The notes beneath the pieces are model-generated. The model was not told the DNA's origin. It was given only the letters and a program-made list of their open reading frames with translations, and did no database searches. From the NCBI GenBank assembly GCA_020631735.1, contig CM036162.1, positions 87,307,852-87,371,851 of the forward strand: 64,000 bases of DNA, in the 5' to 3' direction. A program made the position numbers and the translations under genes. Origin of the DNA: Saccharum officinarum. Lineage: Eukaryota > Streptophyta > Magnoliopsida > Poales > Poaceae. Below are positions 1 through 12,190 of the stretch, one piece after another; within the stretch, counting starts at the first letter, position 1; the number at the start of each line of letters is the position of its first letter.

Positions 1-1435
1 CCAGACTCTGCCTTGGGCAGTGATCGGACTCTGGCTTGTTGCGTCCGATCTTGACAGCGCGGCTGGCCGAGAGGAGCTTCGAACGACCGAACGCTGAACA
101 CAATTGCGACCGAACGCTGAACACTATTGGACGCTGGCCGGGCGTGACCTGTGCGTCAGGTCAATGGCCACAGGTGAGAGCAGAAAAGAGAGAGGTTGAC
201 CGGACGCACTGGCGCGTCAGGTCACCGATGACCTGACACGTCCGGTCACTGTTTTGAGTCTCTAGACCCTTACTGGACTTGATCGGACGCCACATGGTGG
301 TGAGTCCGATCACTTTGAGCTGAGAGTCCGATCGTTCGTTAATAGCGCGAGCACAGGAACTTGACCATTGAGATCGAACGAACTAGATTTAAACGCAGAC
401 ACATGGATGGCCTGGAACGACCGGACACTGGCCGACCGGATGCTAGGGTACGTCCAGTTAGTGAGTCCGGTGACCCTGAGACTGCCCAACATCTCTTTGA
501 TCTTTGAGGGTCTATAAACAGAAAGGTACCGGCTTGGGGCTCACACTCTTGGCACTTTGACATACTTGACATCCATGTGAGCTTAAGCAAACACCTCCCA
601 CTTATCTTCATCCTTGATTCATCATCAAAGTGAGATTGGGAGTGATTTCTAGTGCATTTGCTTGAGTGATTGCATCTAGTGTCACTTGGGGATTGTTTGA
701 GCTATGGGATTCTTGTTACTCTTGGTGGTTGCCACCACCTAGACGGCTTGGAGCAGCGGAGGAGTTGTGGCAAGAGTTGGTGATTGTTCTTGGCCCCCTC
801 CCGATGATTGTGAGGGGTTCTTGTGCCTTTCCCGGTGGAGCGCCAAAGGCAACTCTAGTGGATTGCGCGTGTCATTGAGCTACCTCACTTGTGGGTAGGT
901 TCTTACGGTGTCCAAGTGAGTGGACTAGGTTTGTGCAACACCTCTTAGCCACTAAATCACCAAGTGTTGGTCGACACAACGGGGACTAGCGTGCCCGTAA
1001 GCACGTGAACCTCAGGAGAAAAATCTTGTGTTCATCTTGTATATGATTGGATTTCTCCCAGTGATTGATCTTCATATCTTGTGATTGGTTCATCTTCTAC
1101 GTGGTGGTATAATCACCTTGTCCCCTCATTTACATTCTTGCAAAGTAGTTGCCAAGTTCTTTAGTATAACTAGTTTTGAGAGCTCGTAAGGACTTGTTAG
1201 TGTGATTCATTTAGCTAGCTCATCGTGAGTACACTAACTTAGAAAGTAGCAACATAATAATTGTGTAACTAGTGATCATAGTGACTAGAGTTGCTTGATT
1301 AGGTGACTTGCAACCCTTGTAGAGTTAGAGCAAAATTGTATTTCGCTATTTGTTATATTGACCCATTTGCTCTAGTGAGTTTGTAGATTTTTAAATTGGC
1401 TATTCACCTCCATCTAGCCATATTTAGACCTTTCA
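1..1435 (+). mobile_element. SIRE/Maximus-type Copia LTR, right part (left end outside window)
   Basis: The right boundary reads ...ACCTTTCA at 1435, the same terminus as the intact 2 kb LTR at 55387-57386. A TATA box (tctataaa) lies near 511-518. Upstream of it are decayed copies of the GTCCGGTC/GTCCGATC motif that fills the young LTR. The 3' part shares the phrases 'ggttgccaccacctagacggcttg' (in pieces) and 'ggctattcacc...ctagcca' with the young LTR. It sits in a TRIM internal region, and AAGAG at 1436-1440 would be the right target duplication. Whether it is a solo LTR cannot be told because the left side is missing. Confidence 0.85.
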
Positions 1436-1520
1436 AAGAGCATGGCACTTGGGCCGGGGAGCAAGGAATACAGACGTGGACAAGAGAGTCGATTCTGAAC
1501 ATTTGTCTTATATGGGTAAG
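1436..1520 (+). mobile_element. TRIM internal fragment, left piece
   Basis: These 85 bases match 3938-4022 with few changes (both contain 'gagcatggcacttgggcc' and 'agagagtcgat'). The match resumes at 3507 after the solo LTR, so this is the internal region of the same miniature LTR element that is complete further right, cut by the insertion at 1521. Confidence 0.8.
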
Positions 1521-3501
1521 TGAAAGCCCAAATTTGGTTTTGGTAATTAATGACACCAAGTTGCTAATGCTATTGTATCAAGTGGAATGAGTTAGGCATA
1601 AGCAACACATGTGATGAAGGAGCATGTGGCATGAAGTGATGGCCACAAGATCACAAGAGGTGGAGATGCACATAAAATGATGATCAAGGTGATCAAGCAT
1701 GAGGAGATGGACATGGAACAAAGTGATCAAGGCAAAGGTATAATCATAGGGTTTGCTTTTGCCGGTCTAAGATGAGTAGAGAAGTGATTAACCAGGTTTA
1801 GGATTGATAGCCGACTATCAAGAGGAGCAATCACGGTTAGCTCGTGAATCAAGTGCTACTAGGTCATCATCTTGAGCATATGCATTAGGATCTAGTAGAG
1901 AGCTAACGTAATGCATTGAAAAATGATTGTGAAAATGCTAACACACATGCACATGATGGTGTACACTTGGTGGTGTTAGCACATTTGAGAAGGCGGTGGT
2001 GTTTAAGCGGTAGAGAGGAGTTTTAGTGGAAATGAAATGCCTATTTTCTATTACGCCGGAGGCAAGAAAAGGTGGCGAAAGTCCAGAGTGTTTATCCCTA
2101 AAAAACTCCAACCAGACGCTGGACCGGACGTGATCCAGGGTGGACCTGCGCGTCCGATCAGCTCAAGTCGAGGGCAGAGGCACAGCGCGCCTAGGGTTTG
2201 TGATCGAACGCTGGTCTAGCCTGACCAGCGTGTCTGGTTAGTTCACCTGGGCACAGAGGAGAAGCGCACGCAGAGCGCGCGACCGGCGTGTCCGAGGGTC
2301 CCTAGGACCGAAGCGTCAGGTTAGCATCGACTTGTGCGGCTTGGTGGCATAACGCGAAGCGGACGCGGTGGTGCGTCCGGTCATGTGCGACCAAACACGT
2401 CCGATCGCGCAAGGAGCTCTCTGGACTCCGACCGGACGCCGGGTGCAACGCGTCCGGTCAAACGGTGAAGCGCGTCCGGTCACGGCAACGGCTCTCTCTG
2501 ACACGCACTACTACTGTTTGTCCTGTAGTGATCGGACACGTCCGATCACCCTGACCGGTGCGTCCGGTCATCACGTTTTTCACTGCGTTGTCTTATCACG
2601 GCTAAATGCTTACCCCTTCGCTATAAATAGATGGTGGCCAGGTTTTGGGGGTTCTCTCTTGACTCTTTGAACACTTGAGACATACTTTGAGCTAGAGAAC
2701 TTCCCCTCCACTCATCTCCTTGCTTGGTTGCATACTCTAGTGAGATTGAGTGAGATTCAAGTGTATTGCTTAGTGATTTGCATCTAGTGGCACTTGATCC
2801 ATTGAGTTGGCTACGGATTTCTTGTTACTCTTGGGTGTTTCCCGACATCCTAGACGGCTTGGAGAAGCGGTGGTGTTGAGCTCGTGATTGGAGATTGTTT
2901 CGAGCTTCACCAAGTGTTTGTGATGGGTTCTTGAGCCTTCCCCGCAGGAGTTCGTGAATTGGCTACTCTAGTGGAGCTCGTGGCTTGGAGGATCCCTATC
3001 TTGTGAGTGGATGTATAGCACCCGCTGAGGGTTTGACTCTAGATAGTCAATTAGCTCACGATCCATCAAGTGGGTGCATCGCCACAATGAGGAGTAGCTT
3101 GTCGGGAAGCAAGTGAACCTCGGTAAAAAATCATTGTGTCATCTCTTGCCGAGGATTCTCTTGTGACTATGTGCGATTGATTCTTTGGATATATTTCTTC
3201 TCTACACCGTTGGTATAAGAATCAATTCACTTCCTCTTTACATTCTTGCTCTTTACCTTGTGTAGCTTGTTTAGTGTACTTTGTATCACTTAGGAGTAGT
3301 TAGCTTAGTGACATAGCTTTGTTGGTGTGAATTAGAGATTATAGCCTTGTTCAGTAGACTTGTATAGGTGGCTTGCTTAGTATAGTTGAGCTAGTGCTAG
3401 ATTTAGCTACGCCATCTTTTATACTAACATTGTTGTTTAGTGAAGCTCATAGAAATTTTAAATAGGCTATTCACCTCCGCTCTAGCCATTTGGACCTTAC
3501 A
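1521..3501 (+). mobile_element. Solo LTR of a SIRE/Maximus-type Copia element (1981 bp)
   Basis: It starts TGAAAGCCC and ends CCTTACA (TG...CA) and is flanked by a 5-bp target duplication GTAAG at 1516-1520 and 3502-3506. No internal gag or pol is present, so the internal region has been lost, presumably by LTR-LTR recombination. A TATA box (ctataaatag) is at 2621-2630. GTCCGGTC-type motifs lie between about 2100 and 2580, upstream of the TATA box. Removing it restores the TRIM reading 'tatgggtaag|c/tcggttcgatagctc' seen at 4014-4037. Confidence 0.92.
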
Positions 3502-3554
3502 GTAAGTCGGTTCGATAGCTCGACGAGGATGTCAAGTCCTCAATGGTAGGTGTA
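3502..3554 (+). mobile_element. TRIM internal fragment, right piece
   Basis: It matches 4019-4071 directly before the second TRIM LTR (both read 'ggttcgatagctc' and 'gtgtatgtgagacc' across the junction). Together with 1436-1520 it is an internal segment preceding the LTR at 3555, so the element is a tandem (internal-LTR-internal-LTR). Confidence 0.8.
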
Positions 3555-3862
3555 TGTGAGACCCTGCTAAATGGGCCAAGCTGGTCTAGGCTGGTGGGCT
3601 GGGCCGAACGGATGAGTTACTACAGCTCAGGTTGATGGTTACTGTAGCAACACGGAACATTGTAGCAGCCGAACTTTAGTACCACATGGAGAGTTGAAGG
3701 AGAGCCCGACTAGCTTAAAAGCCTAGACCTGCGATGCTGTTAACTCTGGATCGATCCTTTTACGCGAAGCGAGGACGAAAGTGCAAGAGAGTTAATTAGC
3801 AGGCGTGGTTCATTCAATGTGTAGAGTGGGCCTTAGCCGTCTTCCCAGGTCGGAGTGTTACA
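3555..3862 (+). mobile_element. TRIM LTR copy 1 (308 bp)
   Basis: It begins TGTGAGACCC and ends GTGTTACA. It is repeated directly at 4072-4368. It is followed at once by a primer-binding-site-like sequence, and its short length with no coding capacity fits a terminal-repeat retrotransposon in miniature. Confidence 0.8.
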
Positions 3863-4071
3863 AATGGTATTCAGAGCCAACTCCCGTGGTTTCACGGACG
3901 TATGGCTCAGGAGCTCGCACAAGTTGCCATGGCTCTGCAAGAGCATGGCACTTGGGCCAGGAAGCTGGGAATACGGACGTGGCCAAGAGAGTCGATCCTG
4001 AACATTTGTCCCGTATGGGTAAGCTGGTTCGATAGCTCAACGAGAACGTCGAGTCCTCAAGGGTGGGTGTA
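3863..4071 (+). mobile_element. TRIM internal region with primer binding site
   Basis: It starts aa then TGGTATTCAGAGC (3865-3877), which resembles the plant initiator-Met tRNA primer site TGGTATCAGAGC with one extra T. The remaining ~190 bases hold no convincing open reading frame. A purine-rich run (aagggtgggtg) precedes the next LTR and may be the polypurine tract. Confidence 0.7.
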
Positions 4072-4368
4072 TGTGAGACCCCGCTAAATGGGCCAATCTG
4101 GTGGGCTGGGCCGAATGGACGAGCACAGTAGTTCGGGTTGATGGTTACTGTAGCACCACGGAACACTGTAGCAGCCAAACTTTAGTACCCCATGGAGATT
4201 TGAAGGAGAGCCCGACTAGTTTAAAAGCCTGGACCTGGGAGGCTATTAACTTCAGATCGATCCTTTTGCATGAAGCGAGGACGAAAGTGCAAGAGAGTTA
4301 ATTAGCAGGCATGGTTCATTCAATGTGTAGAGTGTGCCTTAGCCGTCTCCTCGGGTCAAGGCGTTACA
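4072..4368 (+). mobile_element. TRIM LTR copy 2 (297 bp)
   Basis: It is a direct repeat of 3555-3862, with TGTGAGACCCCG at the start and GCGTTACA at the end. It differs from copy 1 by scattered substitutions and small indels, so the array is not recent. Confidence 0.8.
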
Positions 4369-5475
4369 GTCGTCACTACCCCAAATGAATTAGTTCAGGA
4401 TTAGTACAATTTCATGTTCCCCATAAAAATCAATACCTTGGAATACTTCTGAGTGAAAATTACATCGGTATTAGTGCACTTATGGATTTATCTATTAGGC
4501 TAAGAAGTGCCAACAAGTTTTCTAGCACCATTGTTGGGGAACGATAGTTGTGCTAATTCTGAATCAAGTTCATCTATGTACTATTCTACCTACCACATGG
4601 ATTCCACTCCTATCTCATCAAATCTCAGCTCCAAAGGGTGGGAATTTAGACCCCCATCATCAACAACACACCCTATCCAAACACCCAGCTATGAGCTATG
4701 TCCTAGCTTCATTGTCATGGTTAGAGAACGATCTCTGTATCTTTTGCTTGAGTTCGAGCAACTTTACTCGTGTCTCACAATAGCGGGTGTGACAAAAAAA
4801 CCTTGAAATGGTATTATCTTTCCATTAGAAGTGTGGAGTTGAGTTATGAAGAGAAAATTTATGTCTAACCTTCCTTCCAATCCCCAAAGTCGCCGTCTCT
4901 AATGTGAAATCCTTTATTTTGAGCATAGAGAAGGGGAATATCTAGGAGCCGCATGGGCCCGTTTCAGTGAACTTTTGGCGTCTAACTAGATCTTGGGATC
5001 TCAGAACCTATCCTTGTTTCCTATCCCTCAAAAATCTTGCTGGTTTATCTGGTAGGCTAAGGAGTGCCAACATTGCTATGATTTTCTAAAAACTACTTAA
5101 TTTTGCCTCCTTCAAGCTGGAAGCATATATAGTTGAATTTGAACTAGTACTCAAATTCAAATCATGCTATTATATAAATTTTTGCCTCTCACTCCCACTT
5201 TTTTATAGGGTGTGTTTGGAAAGGCTCCTTCTTTTTTCACTAAAAATAGCTCCAAATAGCTCCTCCTACTAAACCGTTTAGTAGAACTCCGGAGGAGCCG
5301 GAGCCGGAGAGGAGTCCTAACAAATGGTGTCATAGTTTAACATGTGGTGGCCAGGTAATTGGCTGCCCGTATCCAAAAATCCAAAAACTATAACTAGATA
5401 ACGTCTCGCACGTTGCTGCAGTTTTTTTAAAAAATACATACTATAATTTATACAACAAATAAGAAATATAGACCT
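4369..5475. other. No gene recognised
   Basis: AT-rich DNA with short open frames only. A purine/pyrimidine-skewed stretch at about 5211-5345 ('gtgtgtttggaaaggctcc' ... 'ggagccggagccggagagg') resembles the ends of common grass MITEs, but no paired terminus was found. Confidence 0.5.
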
Positions 5476-6757
5476 TTAGGCACTCAAAATGATTGGCCAA
5501 CAATGTTGTACGGAAGGGTGGTATGAGGTTTTGACACCTAAAATCTTCAAAGACGAGAGAAGACCCAAACTCGTGGGACTTTGGATATTCAATCCTGCTA
5601 CCACCACCCTTGCTCCCGCCCCGATCAACTCCCGAGGGCTGGCTTCGACATCGTCTAAAGTCTCCTCCAGATCCCGAGTCCTATCACTCGCCATCATAGA
5701 CCACTCGTAGTATAAATGCCAATCTCTGCCTTTGATATCAAAATACTGGGACCACGAAATATAGCCACCTCCAAAAGGTAAACAATCAGAACAGAACCAT
5801 TGCAGAAACAAAGCCCATAGCACAAAGCAAACATGTTCTTTTACCGCAGTGAAAGCGACTCGGGGTGCCTCCAGTTTACCCCCCCCCCCATATAGTCGCC
5901 CAAGAGACAGTCCAACTTCCGTCACGTCGCAATCAAACTTCCGCCTAGTCGTTTCAACTATAGTGCGTCGAGAAGACCAACCGATGTTTCACACGTAAAA
6001 AATGAACACGGCACGGATCCGACAAAAACGAGCTCAAGGCGGGAAGAGAACCATCGAAGGCCAAGCCTAACGCCAAGACTCGAGGGTCAGGCTCGCCTGA
6101 GTCAAACCCTACCCTCGAAAGGGAACTATTGGGAAGCGAAGGTTTGGACCCGATGGTTCTCCAACCAAATTTAACGTAGCTCCTAAAGTTTTTGTGAGCG
6201 CAGGATCGATGGAGGGCCCAGCGAAGGAAGGAGGCATCGTGCAGGAGAGGACCCTCGGGCCTCGATGAGGGATCAGGAGCGAGGATGCCGCCATCAACGG
6301 TCAAAGGCCCGCTGGCGCATTCGAGGATCATTAGCGAGCGGGGGCATTCGCTGATAGCGACGAAGTCTGTCGGCCCGTCGCCTCCAGCGGGTGCATGAAG
6401 CCTTTCGGTGGACCGTGACTGCTGGATCAAAGTATCGCCTTCGCGACTGGAGACTCCCGAGCAATCCCTAGGGCCCAACGGGCCTCCAACACAACTCGAC
6501 AAGGGCCCATGCAATAAGGCAATTTAGTGTAAGAAAGTTCTGATGCCCTTGGGGGGTTGGTCTCTGTAGACGGGGAATATTCTAGAATATGCCTCAGCCG
6601 GCAAAGGGTAAAAATGTACGAGTGAATGTATGTAACTGTATCCTATAAAAGGGGGACTCGAACCCCAATAAAGACAGATCACTTTATGGCTCAAAACCAT
6701 AGGAACTTTAGCCTCGACAATCATGGTATCGTTAGACGAAGGTAATCTCGGGACTAA
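5476..6757 (+). mobile_element. Possible decayed LTR with promoter
   Basis: The block ends in a region with a TATA box in 'tcctataaaaggggg' (about 6641-6655) followed by a leader-like stretch, as in many Gypsy LTRs of grasses. No paired LTR, PBS or coding domain could be found. The open frames on the minus strand here (5476-5925, 5954-6514) match no family I recognise. It could also be unrelated intergenic sequence. Confidence 0.3.
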
Positions 6758-9700
6758 GGGCATGTTTGGTGGCCACCTAAGCATGCCACGCCGTAGATGC
6801 GGCCGCACCGCAAGTGCAACGGACGATTCGTTTGCCACACATTTGGCATCCCATGGTGGCAAAATGAACTGACGTCGCACGAGCGCTGCGCGGCACCGAA
6901 TCTTCGGCAGCTAATCAAACATGCGACTCAGATGTGGCGTGGAACCTGCAGCGCGGTGTGGTGACTTATATAGATGCGAACCAAATGCGCCCTGCTTAGA
7001 CCTTCGTCGTCGAAGGTTGAACCACCCGTGTTCGGCCTTCCCGTTGTCGGGATCGACTTTCCCAACATTATTAACGTTAGAAAGAGATATCGCATGTTGC
7101 TGCACGCGGCCAATTATTTTGAGTTCCTGTTTATTTAAAAGCCGAAGTCTACTGCTCGCACTTTCCGGTCTCTTTTGGAGAAGAGACAACAACTCCACGT
7201 TCTTTTGATTTGGATTGTTCTGAGGCCGGCCGACACGACGGTGCTTATTAACCCACACCCACATCAGAAGCCAGTGTTTCAGCATGATCATTGCGCTATC
7301 AATATGATGGTACAGTCTCCTTAACACATTCCTTTAGCAGTACTAGTATCGTGGCTGAATGGATGCATCGTACGTTGTCCTTGTTTCTATTTGGTCATAT
7401 ACTCATATCCTTGTACGGAGTATACCATAAGACTACCCACAGTGGTAGGCATCGACGTCCTGTAACTACCACAGTCATTCAGCATCGATGAAGCAAGCTG
7501 CAGTGGTGAGCATCGGCATGGGACCCACAAAACAGGAAAACAAACAACGATAGCAGCCTTTCCTTTCTCTTGTGTGTGCATGGGTGAACCTACATGCATC
7601 GATGCCGACTTTTTTTGTTTGGGCATCGCAAGCTACAACGTACAGAACTTCTCCCGACCATTCAAGCGTCGCTATTTTGCAACGTTGTGGGTAGTAATAT
7701 CCAGTTGCTCTTGCCCATTTGATCGAAGTTCCATTTGAAACACGAGAGAACCCTCTTTGTTTTCCGCGGAAATCAACTATTTCCCGTTGAAATTTCCGTG
7801 AGAATCGCCTGGATTTTATTCCTTTATAAACTGCACACCTGAATCCCATGATCGGCTTGCGAGCGGATGGCTAGACGAGAGAGGAGGAAAGCTAGTGCTG
7901 AACCGTGATTCTCTTCGGGATTCCACGCTCTTTCTCGCTGTCTAAACGTTCACCTCCAAGGCCCCAACAACGGCACAACGCTGAGCAAATGAAAAGCCAA
8001 AATAATGTACAAAAAAAGAGCTGCAAATACAAGTACTACTCCGACACTACAGTACAAGCAAATGCTGGAGTACCCTAGATAAAACATTTGCCGACGGCTC
8101 CTCTCGCTCATCAGTGGTCTCTATCATGCACGCCCTGCGAGCTCTGCTGCCTGCTGCAGCGCTGCTCATGACCAGTAGGTTTCCGGCCGGGTCGTAGTCG
8201 TAGCGACGCAGCTGCGGCCTGCACAGCACGCATGCATGGACATCGAGACCTGGGTCTGGCCTGGGTGTAGTAGGAGCGCAGCACTTTTTTTAGAGAAGGC
8301 ACTGGGCAGTGGGCAGAGCTAGCGCTATGCGGACGACGAAGGCCGGTCTCCCATTCCCGTCCCTGCGCCTGCGGCTAGAGAAGAGACACACTTCGCTTCA
8401 CGATGCCCCGTGCGCTCAGAGTCCGCCACGGCGCCACGAGTGCGCCCTCGTGGCAGTGATCTGTGCGAGATGCCAGGTCTGTAGCCCTCACTTTTTCGCC
8501 AAAATTTGCCTGCTTTACTGACGGGTCAATACGTCGAGCATTCGTCCCATCAGCACCCCAAACCAGTCCCTGGTACGGTCCACCGCCCGTCACGGCGCCG
8601 GTGCTCTTGGACAGTGCTCGCTCGTTAGCTAGGAGCATGTCGAACAGCTGATTTCCGATGTTTCGATCTATTTTTATATATAAAAAATTAGGTGTTGCTT
8701 GGTTCAGTACTGAAAATTGCAACAACAAAATTTATTGTAGTGTAAAACCAAAGCGACATTTGTTTGGTTCGCTTTTTTAACGCTTAAGAGTCGGCAACGC
8801 AATCGATTAATGCTCGGAGTTGAGAGTTGAGTGGTATCAGCCTTGTACGACTTGTATCTGATCCCGTTGCTATAGGTTACGTATTTAGTCCAACCAAACG
8901 CAAAGGAGCATGATCTATTAGCCGTGTGAATTAATGACGGGGCAAATATGATGAACCAAACAACGTCTTAGTTCCATGGCTTTCCAATTTTGCACACTTG
9001 CACTAAAAATGCACACAAACACACCTTTATCTCTATGAGCATCTTAGAGATTGAGTCGATAGATCTCGAGATTAATAAAGTTATCACAGACATCTTGCTG
9101 TCGATGGGCACATTAAATTCTTGAGTAAGAGTGTGTTTGGCAACGAGGAACATTTCAAATTCTTAATAGAGTCACTCGAATTGGTACCAAACACCATAAA
9201 AAGATAGAAACATTTCAGAGAGAATCACTTTGTAACCGATTATCGTAGTTCTAGTGCCAAGAATCTAGAGAGCTAGCCAAATGGTCTCATGAAATGATTA
9301 ATTCATCAGAGAAACATTTATATGAGAATCTGAAACCCTGCCAATCGCACCCTAAATCTGAATATAGCGAGCCCTTGTATCAAATCAATGACTTGAACCC
9401 ATGTAGGTAGGTTCCATTACAAGGACTCCAACCAACTAAGCTAATCTTAGTTCGCCACTTCTTAGACTTTAGCCACCATTCATAATCATAGTCACTGGAT
9501 ATATATCTTCTAAAAAAAGACTACCGTCAGCTCAACTTACAAAAGATAACATAAAGTACTAACCCCTCTAAATTTATATAAAAATTTCCCCCATGTGTCA
9601 TTAGGAAAACAATAATCTAAAGTAACTATTTGAATTTGCATCTACACTACCCACCCTGCCATTATTATACATAATCTAAGTAAACTCTATATTTTTGTCT

Positions 9701-10036
9701 AAGTTACCTACTTTGCCAATTTAAATTATAAATTCATGCATGATAGCACGACCCATAAATATGTAATTCTATGTTGCAGCAATCACGAAAACGTTCTTTT
9801 AACAGCTCATATACCAACAATTCAGTTAAAGTTATATTAATACAATGATATCTTTGAAAATAATTTTTGTAGGTTTTTACTATAGATAATCTTATAAATG
9901 TTTTTAATTATTATGACATATCTATATTGGAATGCAATTGTAATCACTTCATTTCTTATTAAAAATACTATTACACAAATAATTCTTTGAGGAAGAAATT
10001 AACATCTTGAGTAGTGTGGACCAAATGTGGTCATGG
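6758..10036. other. No gene recognised
   Basis: Intergenic. Phrases such as 'gggcatgtttggtgg' (6758) and 'gagtgtgtttggcaac' (9130) look like MITE ends, but their partners are not clear. The part from 9360 to 10010 is AT-rich and featureless. The open frames at 6911-7327 and 7475-7849 carry no recognisable domain. Confidence 0.5.
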
Positions 10037-10037
10037 C

Positions 10038-10316
10038 CTAGGGATGAAAACGGATCGGATACGGACGGATATCACTGATATCATATTTGCTTTTCATAAT
10101 TCTGGTCGAATTTGGATTCGAATACGGATAGTGTCAGCCATGCCGGATAGGATACGATTGGATGTAGACATCATAAATATGCGATTTAAGTATTCGGATA
10201 CGGATACGGTATCGGATGTTGAATATCCGGACTTGGATACGGACAGATCTGAACCCCTCTAAACGGATTCGGTCTCGAACACGGTTGGAAAATATCCGTA
10301 CCGTTTTCATCCCTAG
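10038..10316. mobile_element. hAT-type MITE
   Basis: Terminal inverted repeats CTAGGGATGAAAACGG (10038) and CCGTTTTCATCCCTAG (10301-10316) bound about 279 bp. Flanks TCATGGCC (10031-10038) and TCATGGGC (10317-10324) agree at 7 of 8 bases, as an 8-bp hAT target duplication would, although the exact boundary is uncertain by one base. The inside is rich in 'cggata' and 'tccgt' words and non-coding. Confidence 0.8.
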
Positions 10317-10406
10317 TCATGGGCATATATGGGTTATGAAATTCCTTTTGTTTGAGAAGGTTCCCTTTTGTTAATTAAGGGTTAGTGCTTCAATTAGTAA
10401 TTGTTA

Positions 10407-10653
10407 CTATCTCCGTGATTTTTTCGATATTTTAGTTTTGTCCTAACAGAACGACAATGTTTATAAAGAAAGAATACTAATATTCATATTACCAAATAAG
10501 TATTATAAATTAATCATGAAACATCTTTTCATAGTATATCTATTTAATATAGTAAATACCGATAACATTCTCTATAAATTTGACCAAACTTAAGATAGTT
10601 TGAGTTATGACAAAACTAAAACATCAAGTTTTTTTGTGATGGATCGGAGGTAG
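10407..10653. mobile_element. Stowaway-like (Tc1/mariner) MITE
   Basis: The ends 'ctatctccgtga' and 'ggatcggaggtag' are inverted repeats flanked by TA on both sides (10405-10406, 10654-10655). Inner parts 'tattttagttttgtc' and 'gacaaaactaaaaca' also pair. About 247 bp, AT-rich, non-coding. Confidence 0.75.
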
Positions 10654-10655
10654 TA

Positions 10656-11162
10656 GATTGCAAGAGAAATTAATAGCTTTGATAGATTTATTTTAATTTT
10701 GTATGAGATATTGAGAGAGAAATTTATGGTCAAAACGTATATCTAATGTTTTTTTAATCTTAGTAGACTGTTAATAAAAGTTAAAACAAGGGAAGGGAAT
10801 AATGGGTGCATGGACTTATCGACGTAGCTATGGACAGAGTGGAACGACGTTTCTACACTTGAAGGACACGCTTTTGATCCCACATATGACATGCATAACT
10901 GAAACTAGACCTCTACTATCTTCATCCTAAAAAATGTAATTCTAGTTCAGTTCTTAATCATCTATAAAATGTGACCATGTGTATAGAGAAGAGTATCAAT
11001 ATATTTATGAAACAACATGGATATACTATAATAATAATAATTTTCATCATAAGTTCTGAACTTCTGATATTAGTTTTGCTCGGGTGGACCTCTTCATAAA
11101 ATTTGCACGAATCTTGAAGCAGGGCGATAATAATTTTAAATTTATTTCATAAATGGATCTGG
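10656..11162. other. No gene recognised
   Basis: AT-rich intergenic DNA. A segment near 10910-11000 ('ctactatcttcatcctaaa') resembles one end of a Stowaway-type MITE, but the other end was not found. Confidence 0.4.
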
Positions 11163-11597
11163 TCTAGGCTCAGCCCTAACCCATGTCCAAAGTCCAGCCC
11201 CCACAACAGCCGGTGGATTTCGTGTTTTTTTATATAACTCCGGTGGATTTCGTTTGGGTTCGTTGTGCAGCATCGCGGGCGGCGGCGCCGCCGACCGAGC
11301 CTAGGTCTGCCGCGCCACATCCCGCGCCACTGCATTTCGGCCCTTTTCTTCTTGACTGCTGCCATGCCCCTGCCTCCTCGTCCCCACGAGTCTGCGACCC
11401 TTTTCTCCTCTTCCGTGGCCTCATACACGCTGGTTCGGTAGCAGCGTGGCGCCGCCGCCGCCGCCGACCTTCCGCACGGTGCACAAAACAAGCACGCTCG
11501 AGGCAACTGTACTAGACGGGATCCATCCACAACTATCACTCTATCAGCCTGGGCTAGTCTGGACTTGCCATGAGCATGGGTAGGGCTGGGCCCTGAT
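11163..11597. mobile_element. Candidate DNA element bounded by imperfect inverted repeats
   Basis: The left end 'ctcagccctaacccatg' pairs with the right end 'catgggtagggctgggcc', and 'aagtccag' with 'ctggactt' further in. The arms are about 30 bases with small gaps. The core is GC-rich and gives open frames on both strands that look like composition artefacts. No clear target duplication. Confidence 0.45.
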
Positions 11598-11610
11598 AAT
11601 ACCCACAGGA

Positions 11611-11640
11611 TGAATTAAATTAAGTTAAATTAAATTAAAT
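11611..11640. repeat. (TAAAT)n-like microsatellite
   Basis: Runs of 'attaaattaagttaaat' and 'taaattaaat' in imperfect 5-bp units. Confidence 0.6.
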
Positions 11641-11701
11641 GGCTGCTTTAACATTCATGCAGTTCCAGAAAGGGTCCACCGGAGCAAAACCCTTTCTATA
11701 T

Positions 11702-11930
11702 GCATTTAGATGCAAAAACTTTTGAAATTTGGCTACCGTAGCATTTTCGTTTGTATTTGGTAATTAGTGTCCAATCATAGACTAATTTGGCTCAAAAATT
11801 CGTCTCGTGATTTACCACCAAACTGTGCAATTAATTATTTTTTTATCTATATTTAATGCTCCATATATGTGTTCAAAAATTCGATGTGATAGGACGAAAA
11901 GTAAAAATTTAGAATTTTGAAGGCATCTAA
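11702..11930. mobile_element. Tourist-like MITE (copy 1 of the window's main MITE family)
   Basis: The ends 'gcatttagatgcaaaaac' and 'gaaggcatctaaaag' pair. The core carries the family hallmarks 'tttggtaatta', 'ggctcaaaaattcgtctcg', 'aactgtgcaattaatta' and 'atttaatgctccat', which recur at 23327-25156 and 36393-36869. It lies about 250 bp upstream of the TATA box of the bHLH gene and could affect its promoter. Confidence 0.75.
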
Positions 11931-12183
11931 AAGTTAAAATCGAAATGGTTTTGTTGGAATCGCATGGAGGTAGTAGTTTATTCCTCCCATTCCGAGCCTC
12001 CATCCATTTCACAATAATATTTTGGCACAACTCGCTGTTTTCCCAGCTGAAGCCCATGTCTCCATCAATCTGTTCCCCTTTGCCCATGCCGGAGCCCCAT
12101 TTCTGGCGACGCTGCCAGGCGACCGAATTATAGCCTAATCACACCAAAACCCGCTCCCTTCCAAACCCTCCCATCAGCCAGTC

Positions 12184-12190
12184 TTATATA
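12184..12190 (+). promoter_or_regulatory. Candidate TATA box of the bHLH gene
   Basis: 'ttatata' in 'cagtcttatatacccg', about 285 bp before the ATG at 12474. The following leader is C-rich, as is common in grass 5' leaders. Confidence 0.5.

Noticed and set aside
5476..6514. Two minus-strand open frames of 149 and 186 codons
   Set aside because: No domain recognised, and the area looks like decayed LTR-type DNA.
6911..7327. 138-codon minus-strand open frame
   Set aside because: No recognisable motif, no conserved neighbour; likely chance.
10014..10262. 82-codon open frame
   Set aside because: It is the interior of a hAT-type MITE.
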